NCBI RefSeq assembly: GCF_000190755.2 | Contig: NZ_JH109152.1 | Span: 620,001 to 684,000 of the forward strand | Direction: 5' to 3' | Origin: Methylobacter tundripaludum SV96 | GTDB lineage: Bacteria > Pseudomonadota > Gammaproteobacteria > Methylococcales > Methylomonadaceae | DNA: 64,000 nt | Part shown: one piece after another, positions 23,831-31,297 of the stretch | How positions within the stretch are numbered: the first letter of the stretch is position 1 | Layout of the letters: the number at the start of each line of letters is the position of its first letter | Translations under genes and position numbers: made by a program | Notes under the pieces: model-generated | The model's database searches: none | What the model saw: only the letters and a program-made list of their open reading frames with translations | What the model was told of the DNA's origin: nothing

Positions 23831-24935
23831 CTGATGTTACGCAGTCATCCCTAAATTTGGTTATTCTGTGCGAATGAAAAAAGCAGAATTAGAGTTATAC
23901 ACAGATTATTTGATAAGCACGTTTGGAGCGGCGACAGCCACGGGATTATCGTCGATGGTGGATGGAGATGTGAGCCATGACCGAGTGACGCGTTTTCTGT
24001 CAGAACGCGAATACACGTCTCGAGACTTATGGCGCCAGGTAAAATCGACAGTTCGCCAGATAGAGCGGGAAGATGGCGTGTTGATTTTCGACGACACGAT
24101 CCAGGAGAAGGCCTGGACGGACGAAAATGAGGTGATGTGCTGGCATTTCGATCATTGCAGCGGGCGTTCGGTACGGGGAATCAACTTGCTGAATGCCCTG
24201 TATTACAGCGGTGAGGTATCGATTCCGGTTGCGTTTGAGCTGGTGCGAAAGCCGCTGCAATTTTGCGATGTGAAAACGCGACAGGTGAAGCGGGCCAGTG
24301 AAGTCACCAAAAACGAATTGATGCGGTGCATGATAGCCACCTGCGTGAATAACGCCTTGAAATTTCGTTATGTGTTGATGGATAGCTGGTTCGCTTCCGT
24401 GGAAAACTTTGAGTTTATTGTGAAAAAGAAAAAGCATTTTATCGCTGCGCTCAAAGACAACCGTCTGGTCGCTTTAAGTGCAGCCGATAAGAAGCAAGGT
24501 CGCTTTGTACGGATCGATACTCTGGAATTATCGGATAAACAGGTCGTGCGCGGCTGGCTAAAAGGGTATGCAGATGAGGTCCTTTTAGTTCGGCAAGTCT
24601 TTACAAACAAAGACGGCAGCACGGGGTTGTTGAATCTGGTCTGCAGCGATTTGACGTGCAACGGCGACATGATCGCGACAATCTATCAAAAACGATGGAA
24701 AGTTGAAGTGTTTCATAAATCCTTGAAATCCAATGCCGCATTGGCAAAGTCGCCGACCCGCAGGGTTACCACGCAAAACAATCATGTGTTTATGGCGATT
24801 TACGCGGTATTCAAGCTGGAATGCCTGAAGTTAAAACACAAAACGAACCATTTTGCGTTGCGAGCTAAGCTCTTTATTAAAGCAACCCGTCAAGCCTATG
24901 CAGAACTTCAGATTCTGCAGGCTGCGTAACATCAG
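23831..24935 (+). mobile_element. 1105-bp insertion sequence
   Basis: Perfect 14-bp terminal inverted repeats CTGATGTTACGCAG / CTGCGTAACATCAG and an 8-bp direct repeat TAACATAA on both sides (23823-23830, 24936-24943). It carries one transposase gene whose stop codon overlaps the right repeat. Intact ends and target duplication point to a recent insertion. Confidence 0.92.
23874..24929 (+). CDS. DDE transposase (IS4/IS701-like)
   Basis: 351 residues from the ATG at 23874 (a GTG two codons earlier is also possible). Catalytic acidic residues are recognisable: the first Asp in VLIFDDTIQEK near residue 75, the second in YVLMDSWFAS, and the Glu in the YQKRWKVEVFHKSLK segment, which has the spacing of the Y(1)R(3)E(6)K-type signature of IS4-like enzymes. 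The family assignment is tentative because the target duplication of 8 bp and the ends would need a database comparison. The gene is complete and so is potentially active. Confidence 0.85.
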   Translation: MKKAELELYTDYLISTFGAATATGLSSMVDGDVSHDRVTRFLSEREYTSRDLWRQVKSTVRQIEREDGVLIFDDTIQEKAWTDENEVMCWHFDHCSGRSVRGINLLNALYYSGEVSIPVAFELVRKPLQFCDVKTRQVKRASEVTKNELMRCMIATCVNNALKFRYVLMDSWFASVENFEFIVKKKKHFIAALKDNRLVALSAADKKQGRFVRIDTLELSDKQVVRGWLKGYADEVLLVRQVFTNKDGSTGLLNLVCSDLTCNGDMIATIYQKRWKVEVFHKSLKSNAALAKSPTRRVTTQNNHVFMAIYAVFKLECLKLKHKTNHFALRAKLFIKATRQAYAELQILQAA

Positions 24936-25079
24936 TAACATAAGATGACCTCTCGGTTAATAGTTCACTTGGTAACAGCGCGGTGCACTGAATGATTTTT
25001 TGGACAGCCTGATGATAACGACGACCAGCAGCACGATCATCAGGATGCCGGTTATTGTCCCGCCCTTCCGACGAATGGA

Positions 25080-27623
25080 TCATCGTTGCCACAGGATGTG
25101 GGCAGCTTCCAATGGGATCGCAACACCGTCGCAGTGCGGTATTATTCGCGCCGTATAATCGTTTGCGGGACGGGTTACTGACACTGCCGCGCTGTAAACG
25201 GAGCCGTTCGACGCACCGGCCGACTGCCGCACGCGCTTCATATCCACTCGATCGGCTGCGTTATCATCAATGCCGTTAGCATAAAGTTCGACTCGCACTG
25301 CCTCTGGATTAAGATCATCGAGATATACTTGAACTTCAAATACATGTTGCTCATCGTTAGTCTCTACCTTAACTTCTCCGAAGCGTAGCGCGGCCCATTT
25401 CAGTTCCAAACTCCGCTGCCATTCGACTATTTGCATGCCGATTGCGCCTTTATTGGCAATGCGCAATTGATAAGCGGTCGCAGCCGGGAGGTAATGTTGC
25501 TCGGTGTATTCACGCACGGTGCGGTTGCCGGAGAAATGCGGGGTCAATTGCGCCATGCTTTCTCTCATTCGCGCCACCCAGCCCGTGGGAATGCCCCGTT
25601 CATCGACGGTATAAAACTCGGGGATTACCTCGTGTTCAAGCAGGTCGTAGAGAGCCTCGGCTTCGACCGCGTCCCAGACTGGATCGTGGTCGTGTTCCTG
25701 GCCGTCCCCCAACGCCCAGCCCACTTCCGGCGAGTAGGCTTCCGCCCACCAGCCGTCCAATTCCGACAGATTGAGTCCGCCATTGACCAGCACCTTCATG
25801 CCGCTGGTTCCGCACGCTTCCCAGGGCCGCCTTGGCGTGTTGATCCAGACATCCACGCCTTGCACCAACTGCTCGGTCAAATGCATGTCGTAGTCACTGA
25901 GGAAGATCACATGAGGGCGCGCCTCGGGACGTCGGATGAAATGAGTCCATTGCTGGATCAGGGCCTGCCCCTCCAAGTCTGCCGGATGAGCCTTGCCGGC
26001 AAGGATGAGTTGAACCGGTCGCTCGGCATTGGATAAAAGACGAAGCAGTCGATCCGGGTCGTGCAGCAGCAGGTTAGGCCTCTTGTAGGCCGCAAAGCGG
26101 CGCGCAAAACCCAGGGTCAATGCGGTGGGATTAAATAAATGTTTCGCTTCCTCCACCTCTTCGGGAGGCGCGTCGGAGACAGCCAGTTGCCGGGATAATC
26201 GCTCGCGGGCATATTCAACCAGGGACTTGCCGGCATCGGCACGAAATTGCCAGAGCCTGACGTCTGAAATACGGCGGATGTCTTGATCCAAGGTTTCCGT
26301 CGGCCTCAGCCAGCGCTCTTTGCCACAGGCTTCCGTCCACAGATCATCGGCCGGAGCCGAGTCCCAGGTCGGCATGTGCACGCCGTTGGTTACGTGTCCA
26401 ACAGGCACTTCGTTCACCGGCCAGCCAGGAAAAAGCGGTTCAAAGAGATGTCGGCTGACTTCGCCATGCAAACGACTTACGCCGTTTACCGCCCCGCTGC
26501 CGCGGATTGCCAGATAGGCCATATTGAAACTTTCCGACGGGTCGTTCGGGTTCCGGCGGCCTAGAGCCAGCAACTCATGGACTGTCAGACCGATATTTTT
26601 GGCATAACGGCCAAGGTATTGCTCGATCAGGGCCGGGGCGAATCGGTCGAATCCGGCGGCCACTGCCGTGTGGGTGGTGAACAGGTTTCCGGCCCGGGTG
26701 ACGGCCAGAGCGTCATGAAAGGACAGCGCGGTCTCTTTCATGAAACTGCGGGCGCGTTCCAACACCGCGAAGGCGGCATGGCCTTCGTTCAGGTGACAGA
26801 CTTCAGGATGAATATCCAGCGCCTCCAACAGCCGCCAACCGCCAATCCCGAGCAGCAGTTCCTGCTTGATGCGCAGCTCCGGTCCGCCGCCATACAGTTC
26901 GCTGGTAATCCCCCGATGAGCGGGGAAGTTTGCCGCGTCATTGCTGTCCAGCAGGTAAAGTTTTACTCTGCCGACCAGGACCTGCCAGACGCGTAGCCAG
27001 ACCGAGTAACCGGGCAAGGCGATTTCCAGGCGCAGCCATTCGCCGTTGGCTTGGCGCAACGGCGTTATCGGCAACTGTCCGGGGTCGTTATACGGAAACA
27101 GGGCTTGTTGCGCTCCGTTCTTGTCAATCACTTGGCGAAAATAGCCTTGTTGGTAGAGCAGTCCCACGCCGACCACCGGTACGCCAAGATCGCTGGCGGC
27201 TTTGAGCTGATCGCCGGCCACATTGCCGAGTCCGCCTGAGTAAATGGGCAGCGCTTCGCTCAACATGAATTCCATGCTGAAATAGGCGACGCAGGTCAAC
27301 GGAGCCTGCGGATGATGTTGCTGAAACCACGCCGGCGCTTCCATCGTTTGCCGTCTGGTCTGCACCAGGTCGTCAACGATTTTTCGGAAAACGGGATCGG
27401 CCAGCACGCGTTCTATCCGGTCGCGAGATACCGTCTGTAGAACCACCCAGGGATTCTGCGTGAGTTTCCACAGTTCCGGATCAAGTTGTTTCCATACCTG
27501 GTCGGTGGCATGACTCCACGACCAGCGCATATCCAGTGCCAGCTCCGCCAGGGAATCGAATCCCTCAACTTCAGTAGGCAAAAGGCTGTAAATCGGGTGG
27601 CTGACACGGGTTGGTTGGCTCAT
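25080..27623 (-). CDS. glgP: Alpha-glucan phosphorylase (GT35)
   Basis: 847 residues. Glycogen/maltodextrin phosphorylase that releases glucose-1-phosphate from glucan ends using pyridoxal phosphate. N-terminal DUF3417-type region (LLPTEVEGFDSLAELALDMR), YFSMEFMLSEALPIYSGGLG, HLNEGHAAFAVLE, VTNGVHMPTW, and the PLP lysine in EACGTSGMKVLVNGG. This is the shorter, Thermotoga-like phosphorylase type. The start at 27623 follows AAGGAG; an upstream frame start at 27692 lacks one. No glycogen synthase or branching gene is adjacent. An operator-like site lies 53 bases upstream. The gap 24944-25079 holds only a hydrophobic reading frame without a start. Confidence 0.93.
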   Translation of the reverse strand: MSQPTRVSHPIYSLLPTEVEGFDSLAELALDMRWSWSHATDQVWKQLDPELWKLTQNPWVVLQTVSRDRIERVLADPVFRKIVDDLVQTRRQTMEAPAWFQQHHPQAPLTCVAYFSMEFMLSEALPIYSGGLGNVAGDQLKAASDLGVPVVGVGLLYQQGYFRQVIDKNGAQQALFPYNDPGQLPITPLRQANGEWLRLEIALPGYSVWLRVWQVLVGRVKLYLLDSNDAANFPAHRGITSELYGGGPELRIKQELLLGIGGWRLLEALDIHPEVCHLNEGHAAFAVLERARSFMKETALSFHDALAVTRAGNLFTTHTAVAAGFDRFAPALIEQYLGRYAKNIGLTVHELLALGRRNPNDPSESFNMAYLAIRGSGAVNGVSRLHGEVSRHLFEPLFPGWPVNEVPVGHVTNGVHMPTWDSAPADDLWTEACGKERWLRPTETLDQDIRRISDVRLWQFRADAGKSLVEYARERLSRQLAVSDAPPEEVEEAKHLFNPTALTLGFARRFAAYKRPNLLLHDPDRLLRLLSNAERPVQLILAGKAHPADLEGQALIQQWTHFIRRPEARPHVIFLSDYDMHLTEQLVQGVDVWINTPRRPWEACGTSGMKVLVNGGLNLSELDGWWAEAYSPEVGWALGDGQEHDHDPVWDAVEAEALYDLLEHEVIPEFYTVDERGIPTGWVARMRESMAQLTPHFSGNRTVREYTEQHYLPAATAYQLRIANKGAIGMQIVEWQRSLELKWAALRFGEVKVETNDEQHVFEVQVYLDDLNPEAVRVELYANGIDDNAADRVDMKRVRQSAGASNGSVYSAAVSVTRPANDYTARIIPHCDGVAIPLEAAHILWQR

Positions 27624-27675
27624 GTTTTCTCCTTCATGACCGGAAAACGCTTTAGCCGCAAAACTAACTTTAGTC

Positions 27676-27691
27676 GGTACGGTAGAGCACA
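27676..27691 (-). promoter_or_regulatory. Operator-like palindrome, copy 4 (glgP)
   Basis: GGTACG-GTAG-AGCACA, identical to the copy at 17181, 53 bases before the glgP start codon. Confidence 0.5.
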
Positions 27692-27850
27692 TAAAGGCAG
27701 GGGCTATGGGCTTGTAATAATGATCTATTCCTTCAGCCCCCTATTCATGATTAGCGCCGCTATGCCAAATCGATCAAGGCTGTTGGGTTGGAAAAATCAG
27801 GCTATCGTCTTATAACGCACCGACTTTAACGTAGATAAGATTCTAAGTAC

Positions 27851-27891
27851 GGTGCGACCCGTTCTGAGTCGCACCGCTCAGCATGCTGAGC
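27851..27891 (-). terminator. Double hairpin after the 24-aa gene
   Basis: GGTGCGAC/GTCGCACC and, directly beside it, GCTCAGC/GCTGAGC around ATG-like centre, 5 bases after the minus-strand stop codon. No T-run. Confidence 0.45.
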
Positions 27892-27895
27892 GCGT

Positions 27896-27970
27896 TTAGC
27901 GCACGAACAACGCAATCAGAATAATGATGGGGATGGGGATACCGAGTAAGTATAAAAGTATTGAGCGCAT
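27896..27970 (-). CDS. 24-residue single-span membrane peptide
   Basis: The product MRSILLYLLGIPIPIIILIA + LFVR is one hydrophobic helix with a Gly-Ile-Pro-Ile-Pro break and an Arg at each end. A strong AAGGAGA Shine-Dalgarno lies 7 bases before the ATG, which supports translation. It follows the membrane protein gene at 28007 by 36 bases, so both are probably one operon under the palindrome at 29055. Such small proteins often modulate a larger membrane partner; that role is inferred. Too short to be found by usual gene callers. Confidence 0.7.
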   Translation of the reverse strand: MRSILLYLLGIPIPIIILIALFVR

Positions 27971-28006
27971 TGTTTGTCTCCTTAAGTAAGGTAGTTGTAT
28001 GAGTAA

Positions 28007-28996
28007 TTACATGTCACGCTGCCGACCGCCATAAGTAGCCGCAAAGCTGGCGACGAATGCACCGATGAGCAACGAGATGAAAAGCCACAGCGACGCATAG
28101 ATAAAAGCTTTGCGTGCGGAGTCGGCAGCTTCCTTGGCCGCGGTTTCCGCTTCACGTAGTTTGGTCTGTATGCGGGCATAGGTATCAAGCACTCGCTTCT
28201 CTGCGTCCAGCTCTGTCAGGCCTGTGCGCTGCGCGACAATCCGACCGACATACCTAGTGTCGTCAGCGGGCAGAGGGTCCGTGCGTATGCTGTTCATGAA
28301 GATGCGGGTAACTTCGGACCTGGATGCGGCAGTGATCGGTTCCAGATTTTCCAGATTATATCTTGGCATAGCGCCGCTTTCATCAGGAGCCGAGGCAGTT
28401 GCGGCCGCGTTGATGTCCTTTCGGAACAGCAAATCCACGAAGTACCCCATCGGTTCACCATTGTGGTACTTTGTCATATCGGACCCGACCGTCGCCGTAT
28501 TGCCCGTCGTGACCACCGCCGCAGTAGCCGCGACGCCCCCAGCCTGAATTCCACCGCTGACGATCGATCCAATCACCGAAGTGAGTAGCGCGGCGGTCGC
28601 AAGTGCTGCGACCGCCCAGGACAGGAAACCGTGAGCGGTGTCGCGGAAGTAGACCTCGTCCGTATGCACCGAAACCCACCTTGATCTCAGTCTGCCGGCG
28701 AGGTAGCCACCCATTCCGGAAGCAACGAGTTGAGTAAAGGTCAGCCACAGTATGGACGATACGCCGAAGGTGGTTGCACTTACGCCGCTGTAGGCCCAGG
28801 GTGACACCGAGGACAGACCTAAACCTGTTCCCAACATTAAAAGGATCAATGCCAGGGCTGCTGTTGCCGCGGCACCCGCCACTATGGCGCTCCACGACAC
28901 AGCGCTTGCATTGGCCTGCATGGATTCGGGATAGATACCTGACAAGGGTCGTTCACACCCGAGTTCGTCAGCGGCTGGATCAGTAGGAAAGGTCAT
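28007..28996 (-). CDS. Integral membrane protein of unknown function
   Basis: 329 residues from MTFPTDPAADELG. Membrane segments at about 33-60 (AIVAGAAATAALALILLMLG), 75-98, 125-155 and a C-terminal one at about 297-320 (LWLFISLLIGAFVASFAATY). Between them is a soluble loop of about 110 residues, ending in a helix rich in Ala, Glu and Lys (TKLREAETAAKEAADSARKA). The GGAGA before the start is well spaced. The layout resembles conserved hypothetical membrane proteins in stress clusters of proteobacteria. An operator-like site lies 59 bases upstream. Confidence 0.7.
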   Translation of the reverse strand: MTFPTDPAADELGCERPLSGIYPESMQANASAVSWSAIVAGAAATAALALILLMLGTGLGLSSVSPWAYSGVSATTFGVSSILWLTFTQLVASGMGGYLAGRLRSRWVSVHTDEVYFRDTAHGFLSWAVAALATAALLTSVIGSIVSGGIQAGGVAATAAVVTTGNTATVGSDMTKYHNGEPMGYFVDLLFRKDINAAATASAPDESGAMPRYNLENLEPITAASRSEVTRIFMNSIRTDPLPADDTRYVGRIVAQRTGLTELDAEKRVLDTYARIQTKLREAETAAKEAADSARKAFIYASLWLFISLLIGAFVASFAATYGGRQRDM

Positions 28997-29054
28997 GATG
29001 AGTCTCCATAAAGTTAAGTTTGAAACAGTATCGCGCGAATTTCCGCCACGTATC

Positions 29055-29070
29055 TGTACGGCATCGTACA
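29055..29070 (-). promoter_or_regulatory. Operator-like palindrome, copy 5 (membrane protein operon)
   Basis: TGTACG-GCAT-CGTACA, perfect inverted repeat, 59 bases upstream of the start at 28996. Confidence 0.6.
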
Positions 29071-29270
29071 TAACGATGAATAAATTACTCCGTCAGACGC
29101 CGGGCAGGCCCTGTCTGGAAGCCACCGTCAATCGCGATCACACGATATGGGCAATTGGAGGGGTGCAATGCCTCAGATGAATGGTCGTCCGGAACCAGAT
29201 CGCTGCCGAGTTCATCGCGCTCGTTGACCACGGTCCAAAGTGCTCCGCCATCCGGCTCCCAGGCTTGTTG

Positions 29271-29296
29271 AAACCCGCGTTCAAGGCGGGTTTTTT
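29271..29296 (+). terminator. Rho-independent terminator without an upstream gene
   Basis: Stem AAACCCGC/GCGGGTTT followed by TTTTTT (29291-29296). No plus-strand gene lies upstream of it back to the divergent start at 28996, so it may end a small RNA. Confidence 0.7.
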
Positions 29297-29358
29297 ATGT
29301 CAACCAGCCGGATTTGAATGTTGAAACCGGTCCCAATCAGCAACCACTCAAGACCTTA

Positions 29359-29374
29359 TGTACGATACCGTACA
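29359..29374 (+). promoter_or_regulatory. Operator-like palindrome, copy 6 (BON/DUF1207 operon)
   Basis: TGTACG-ATAC-CGTACA, perfect inverted repeat, 156 bases upstream of the BON lipoprotein start at 29530 and in the same orientation relative to the gene as the other copies. Confidence 0.6.
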
Positions 29375-29529
29375 GACCTCGCCTGATCTTGTCGTTAGAA
29401 TCCGATGCGAGTTTTCAGCTCACCGCGCTTGACCCAAAGAGAAGTTTTTCTCTGGCGATTTTTCTTTAGCGGGAGTGTCGCTAGGTCACTGGGGCACTTT
29501 TAAAAACACAATACTTTAAGGAATAACCC

Positions 29530-30006
29530 ATGAAAACGACAAATGAATACAGGCAAAATATTTTAGCGGATAGAGTTATTGTGATTGCCTGTTTATCCGC
29601 TGTTCTCGGACTGGCGGGTTGCCAACAAGAAGGCTCAGCAGAAAAGGCAGGGAAAAAAATCGATAGTGCGGCTGAAAAGGCTGAGCAAAAGATTGATCAA
29701 ACGACAGAAAAAGCAAAAAAGGAAATTGAGGGTACAAAGGAGTCGGTAACCGAAAAAACCGGAACAGCGGGAGAATACATCGATGACTCGGTTATTACCG
29801 CAAAGGTTAAGGCGGCAATTTTAAATGATCCCTTGCTTAATACATCCCATATCGAGGTGACTACAGACAAAGGCGTAGTGAAATTGAGCGGCACGGTTGA
29901 TTCCGAACCCAGCATCGGCAGAGCGATGGAAGTGGCCGGTAGCCAAAAGAATGTGAAATCAGTGCAAACTGACCTGACTGTAAATGCGAGTCTACCGAGT
30001 AAATAA
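29530..30006 (+). CDS. BON-domain lipoprotein with charged linker
   Basis: 158 residues. Signal peptide with lipobox LGLAGC near residue 31, a Lys/Glu/Ala-rich linker of about 45 residues (KKIDSAAEKAEQKIDQTTEK), then a BON domain (YIDDSVITAKVKAAILNDPL, VVKLSGTVDSEPSIGRAMEV). It is a close relative of the BON lipoprotein at 16640, differing by the linker. It should be anchored in the outer or inner membrane. It is followed two bases later by a BON-DUF1207 gene, so the pair is translationally coupled. Confidence 0.88.
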   Translation: MKTTNEYRQNILADRVIVIACLSAVLGLAGCQQEGSAEKAGKKIDSAAEKAEQKIDQTTEKAKKEIEGTKESVTEKTGTAGEYIDDSVITAKVKAAILNDPLLNTSHIEVTTDKGVVKLSGTVDSEPSIGRAMEVAGSQKNVKSVQTDLTVNASLPSK

Positions 30007-30008
30007 TA

Positions 30009-31133
30009 ATGATTTATTGTCGATTTATAACTGTTTGGGCATTTATGCTGATGCCTGTGTCTTTTGCTTATGCTACAGCTCAGGATGACATTTACATTGC
30101 CGGTTATGCCGCTGGTGTGTTGAAGCATAGTTTAAAGCTTGATATGCCGCCATTAATTGTACGGGATGGTGTAATTACTTTGCCGGTAGGTAGCCTGGAA
30201 GCTGCCGACCGAGCCAAAGCGGTACAGTTGTTATGGGAAATCCCTGGAGTGAATGCTGTAAAGACATCGGAATCTACAAGCCAACAGCGTGTGAGTTCCG
30301 GCGCAAACGCCGCCCAGGTTTCCGGTAATGAGGCAGTGCCTGCAACTGAATCGACCCTATTGCCAACAGGATTTCTACCTAAGGACCAATTATTCAAGCC
30401 ATTATTGGCAGATACGCGTTGGGCTCATTTCTCGGCCGCTTACCGCAATTACCAAAGCAAAAATTTTGATGGGATAGATATTGCCTCTGTCAGCTTCGGT
30501 GAAACTATACCGTTTTATCGCAGTAACTTCGGGCAATCCACTGCACAATGGGAAGCAGGACTTCAAGCCGGGGTCTTTAGTGACTTCAATTTGAATGCCT
30601 CATCCTCTGATCTTATCAACACCGATTTTATTGCGTCAGCCTATTCAAGTATGCGTGCCGGTCAATTTTCAGCTTTTGGCCGCCTTTATCATCAGAGTTC
30701 ACATCTTGGCGATGAATTTCTACAGCGCACTAAACTTGAGCGGGTGAACCTTAGTTATGAAGGCGTGGATCTGAAACTCTCTTATGAACTTCCTTATGGC
30801 GTACGTTTATATGGTGGCGGGGGCGGTCTGTTCCATAAAGAACCTTCGGCGCTTAAAGTGTGGTCGGCGCAATACGGCATTGAGTTTCGAAGTCCTTGGC
30901 GCATGGATTTTGCATCAATGCGGCCTATCGTTGCGGCTGACATCAAACATTATGATGAAAATAACTGGAGTACTGATGTATCAGCCAGGGCGGGCGTTGA
31001 GTTTGAAAACTTACAAGTATTAGGCCGGAAGCTTCAAATTCTTGTGGAATACTATAACGGCTTCACTCCTAGCGGTCAGTTTTATAAAGATAAAGTGGAA
31101 TATATTGGTTTGGGTGCGCATTACCACTTCTAA
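30009..31133 (+). CDS. BON-DUF1207 outer-membrane protein
   Basis: 374 residues. Signal peptide (MIYCRFITVWAFMLMPVSFA), then a divergent BON-like domain (DDIYIAGYAAGVLKHSLKLD, VITLPVGSLEAADRAKAVQL, about residues 26-90), a low-complexity linker, and a DUF1207 domain (from FLPKDQLFKPLLADTRWAHF to the C-terminal GLGAHYHF) ending in an aromatic residue as in beta-barrel proteins. Alternating hydrophobic strands support an outer-membrane barrel. The function is unknown; BON plus barrel suggests an envelope-integrity role. Coupled to the preceding BON lipoprotein gene. Confidence 0.78.
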   Translation: MIYCRFITVWAFMLMPVSFAYATAQDDIYIAGYAAGVLKHSLKLDMPPLIVRDGVITLPVGSLEAADRAKAVQLLWEIPGVNAVKTSESTSQQRVSSGANAAQVSGNEAVPATESTLLPTGFLPKDQLFKPLLADTRWAHFSAAYRNYQSKNFDGIDIASVSFGETIPFYRSNFGQSTAQWEAGLQAGVFSDFNLNASSSDLINTDFIASAYSSMRAGQFSAFGRLYHQSSHLGDEFLQRTKLERVNLSYEGVDLKLSYELPYGVRLYGGGGGLFHKEPSALKVWSAQYGIEFRSPWRMDFASMRPIVAADIKHYDENNWSTDVSARAGVEFENLQVLGRKLQILVEYYNGFTPSGQFYKDKVEYIGLGAHYHF

Positions 31134-31145
31134 TCGAAGAGTTGG

Positions 31146-31182
31146 GGATTAGTGTCGGCCTGTAAACGACAGACACTAATCC
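31146..31182 (+). terminator. Hairpin after the DUF1207 gene
   Basis: Perfect 11-bp stem GGATTAGTGTC/GACACTAATCC, 13 bases after the stop; no T-run. Confidence 0.5.
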
Positions 31183-31297
31183 GGCGCACGAAAATGCAGG
31201 CATAGAAAAGTCGGGTTTTTAATGCCGAATTGAAACATATTAGTCGCGTCAGGATATTGCTAGAATGTGGACCTCGCCTAGTCCAGGAGTGTTAACG

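Noticed and set aside
24961-25062. Minus-strand hydrophobic reading frame just after glgP
   Set aside because: It encodes a membrane-like helix but has a stop before it and no start codon with a ribosome site.
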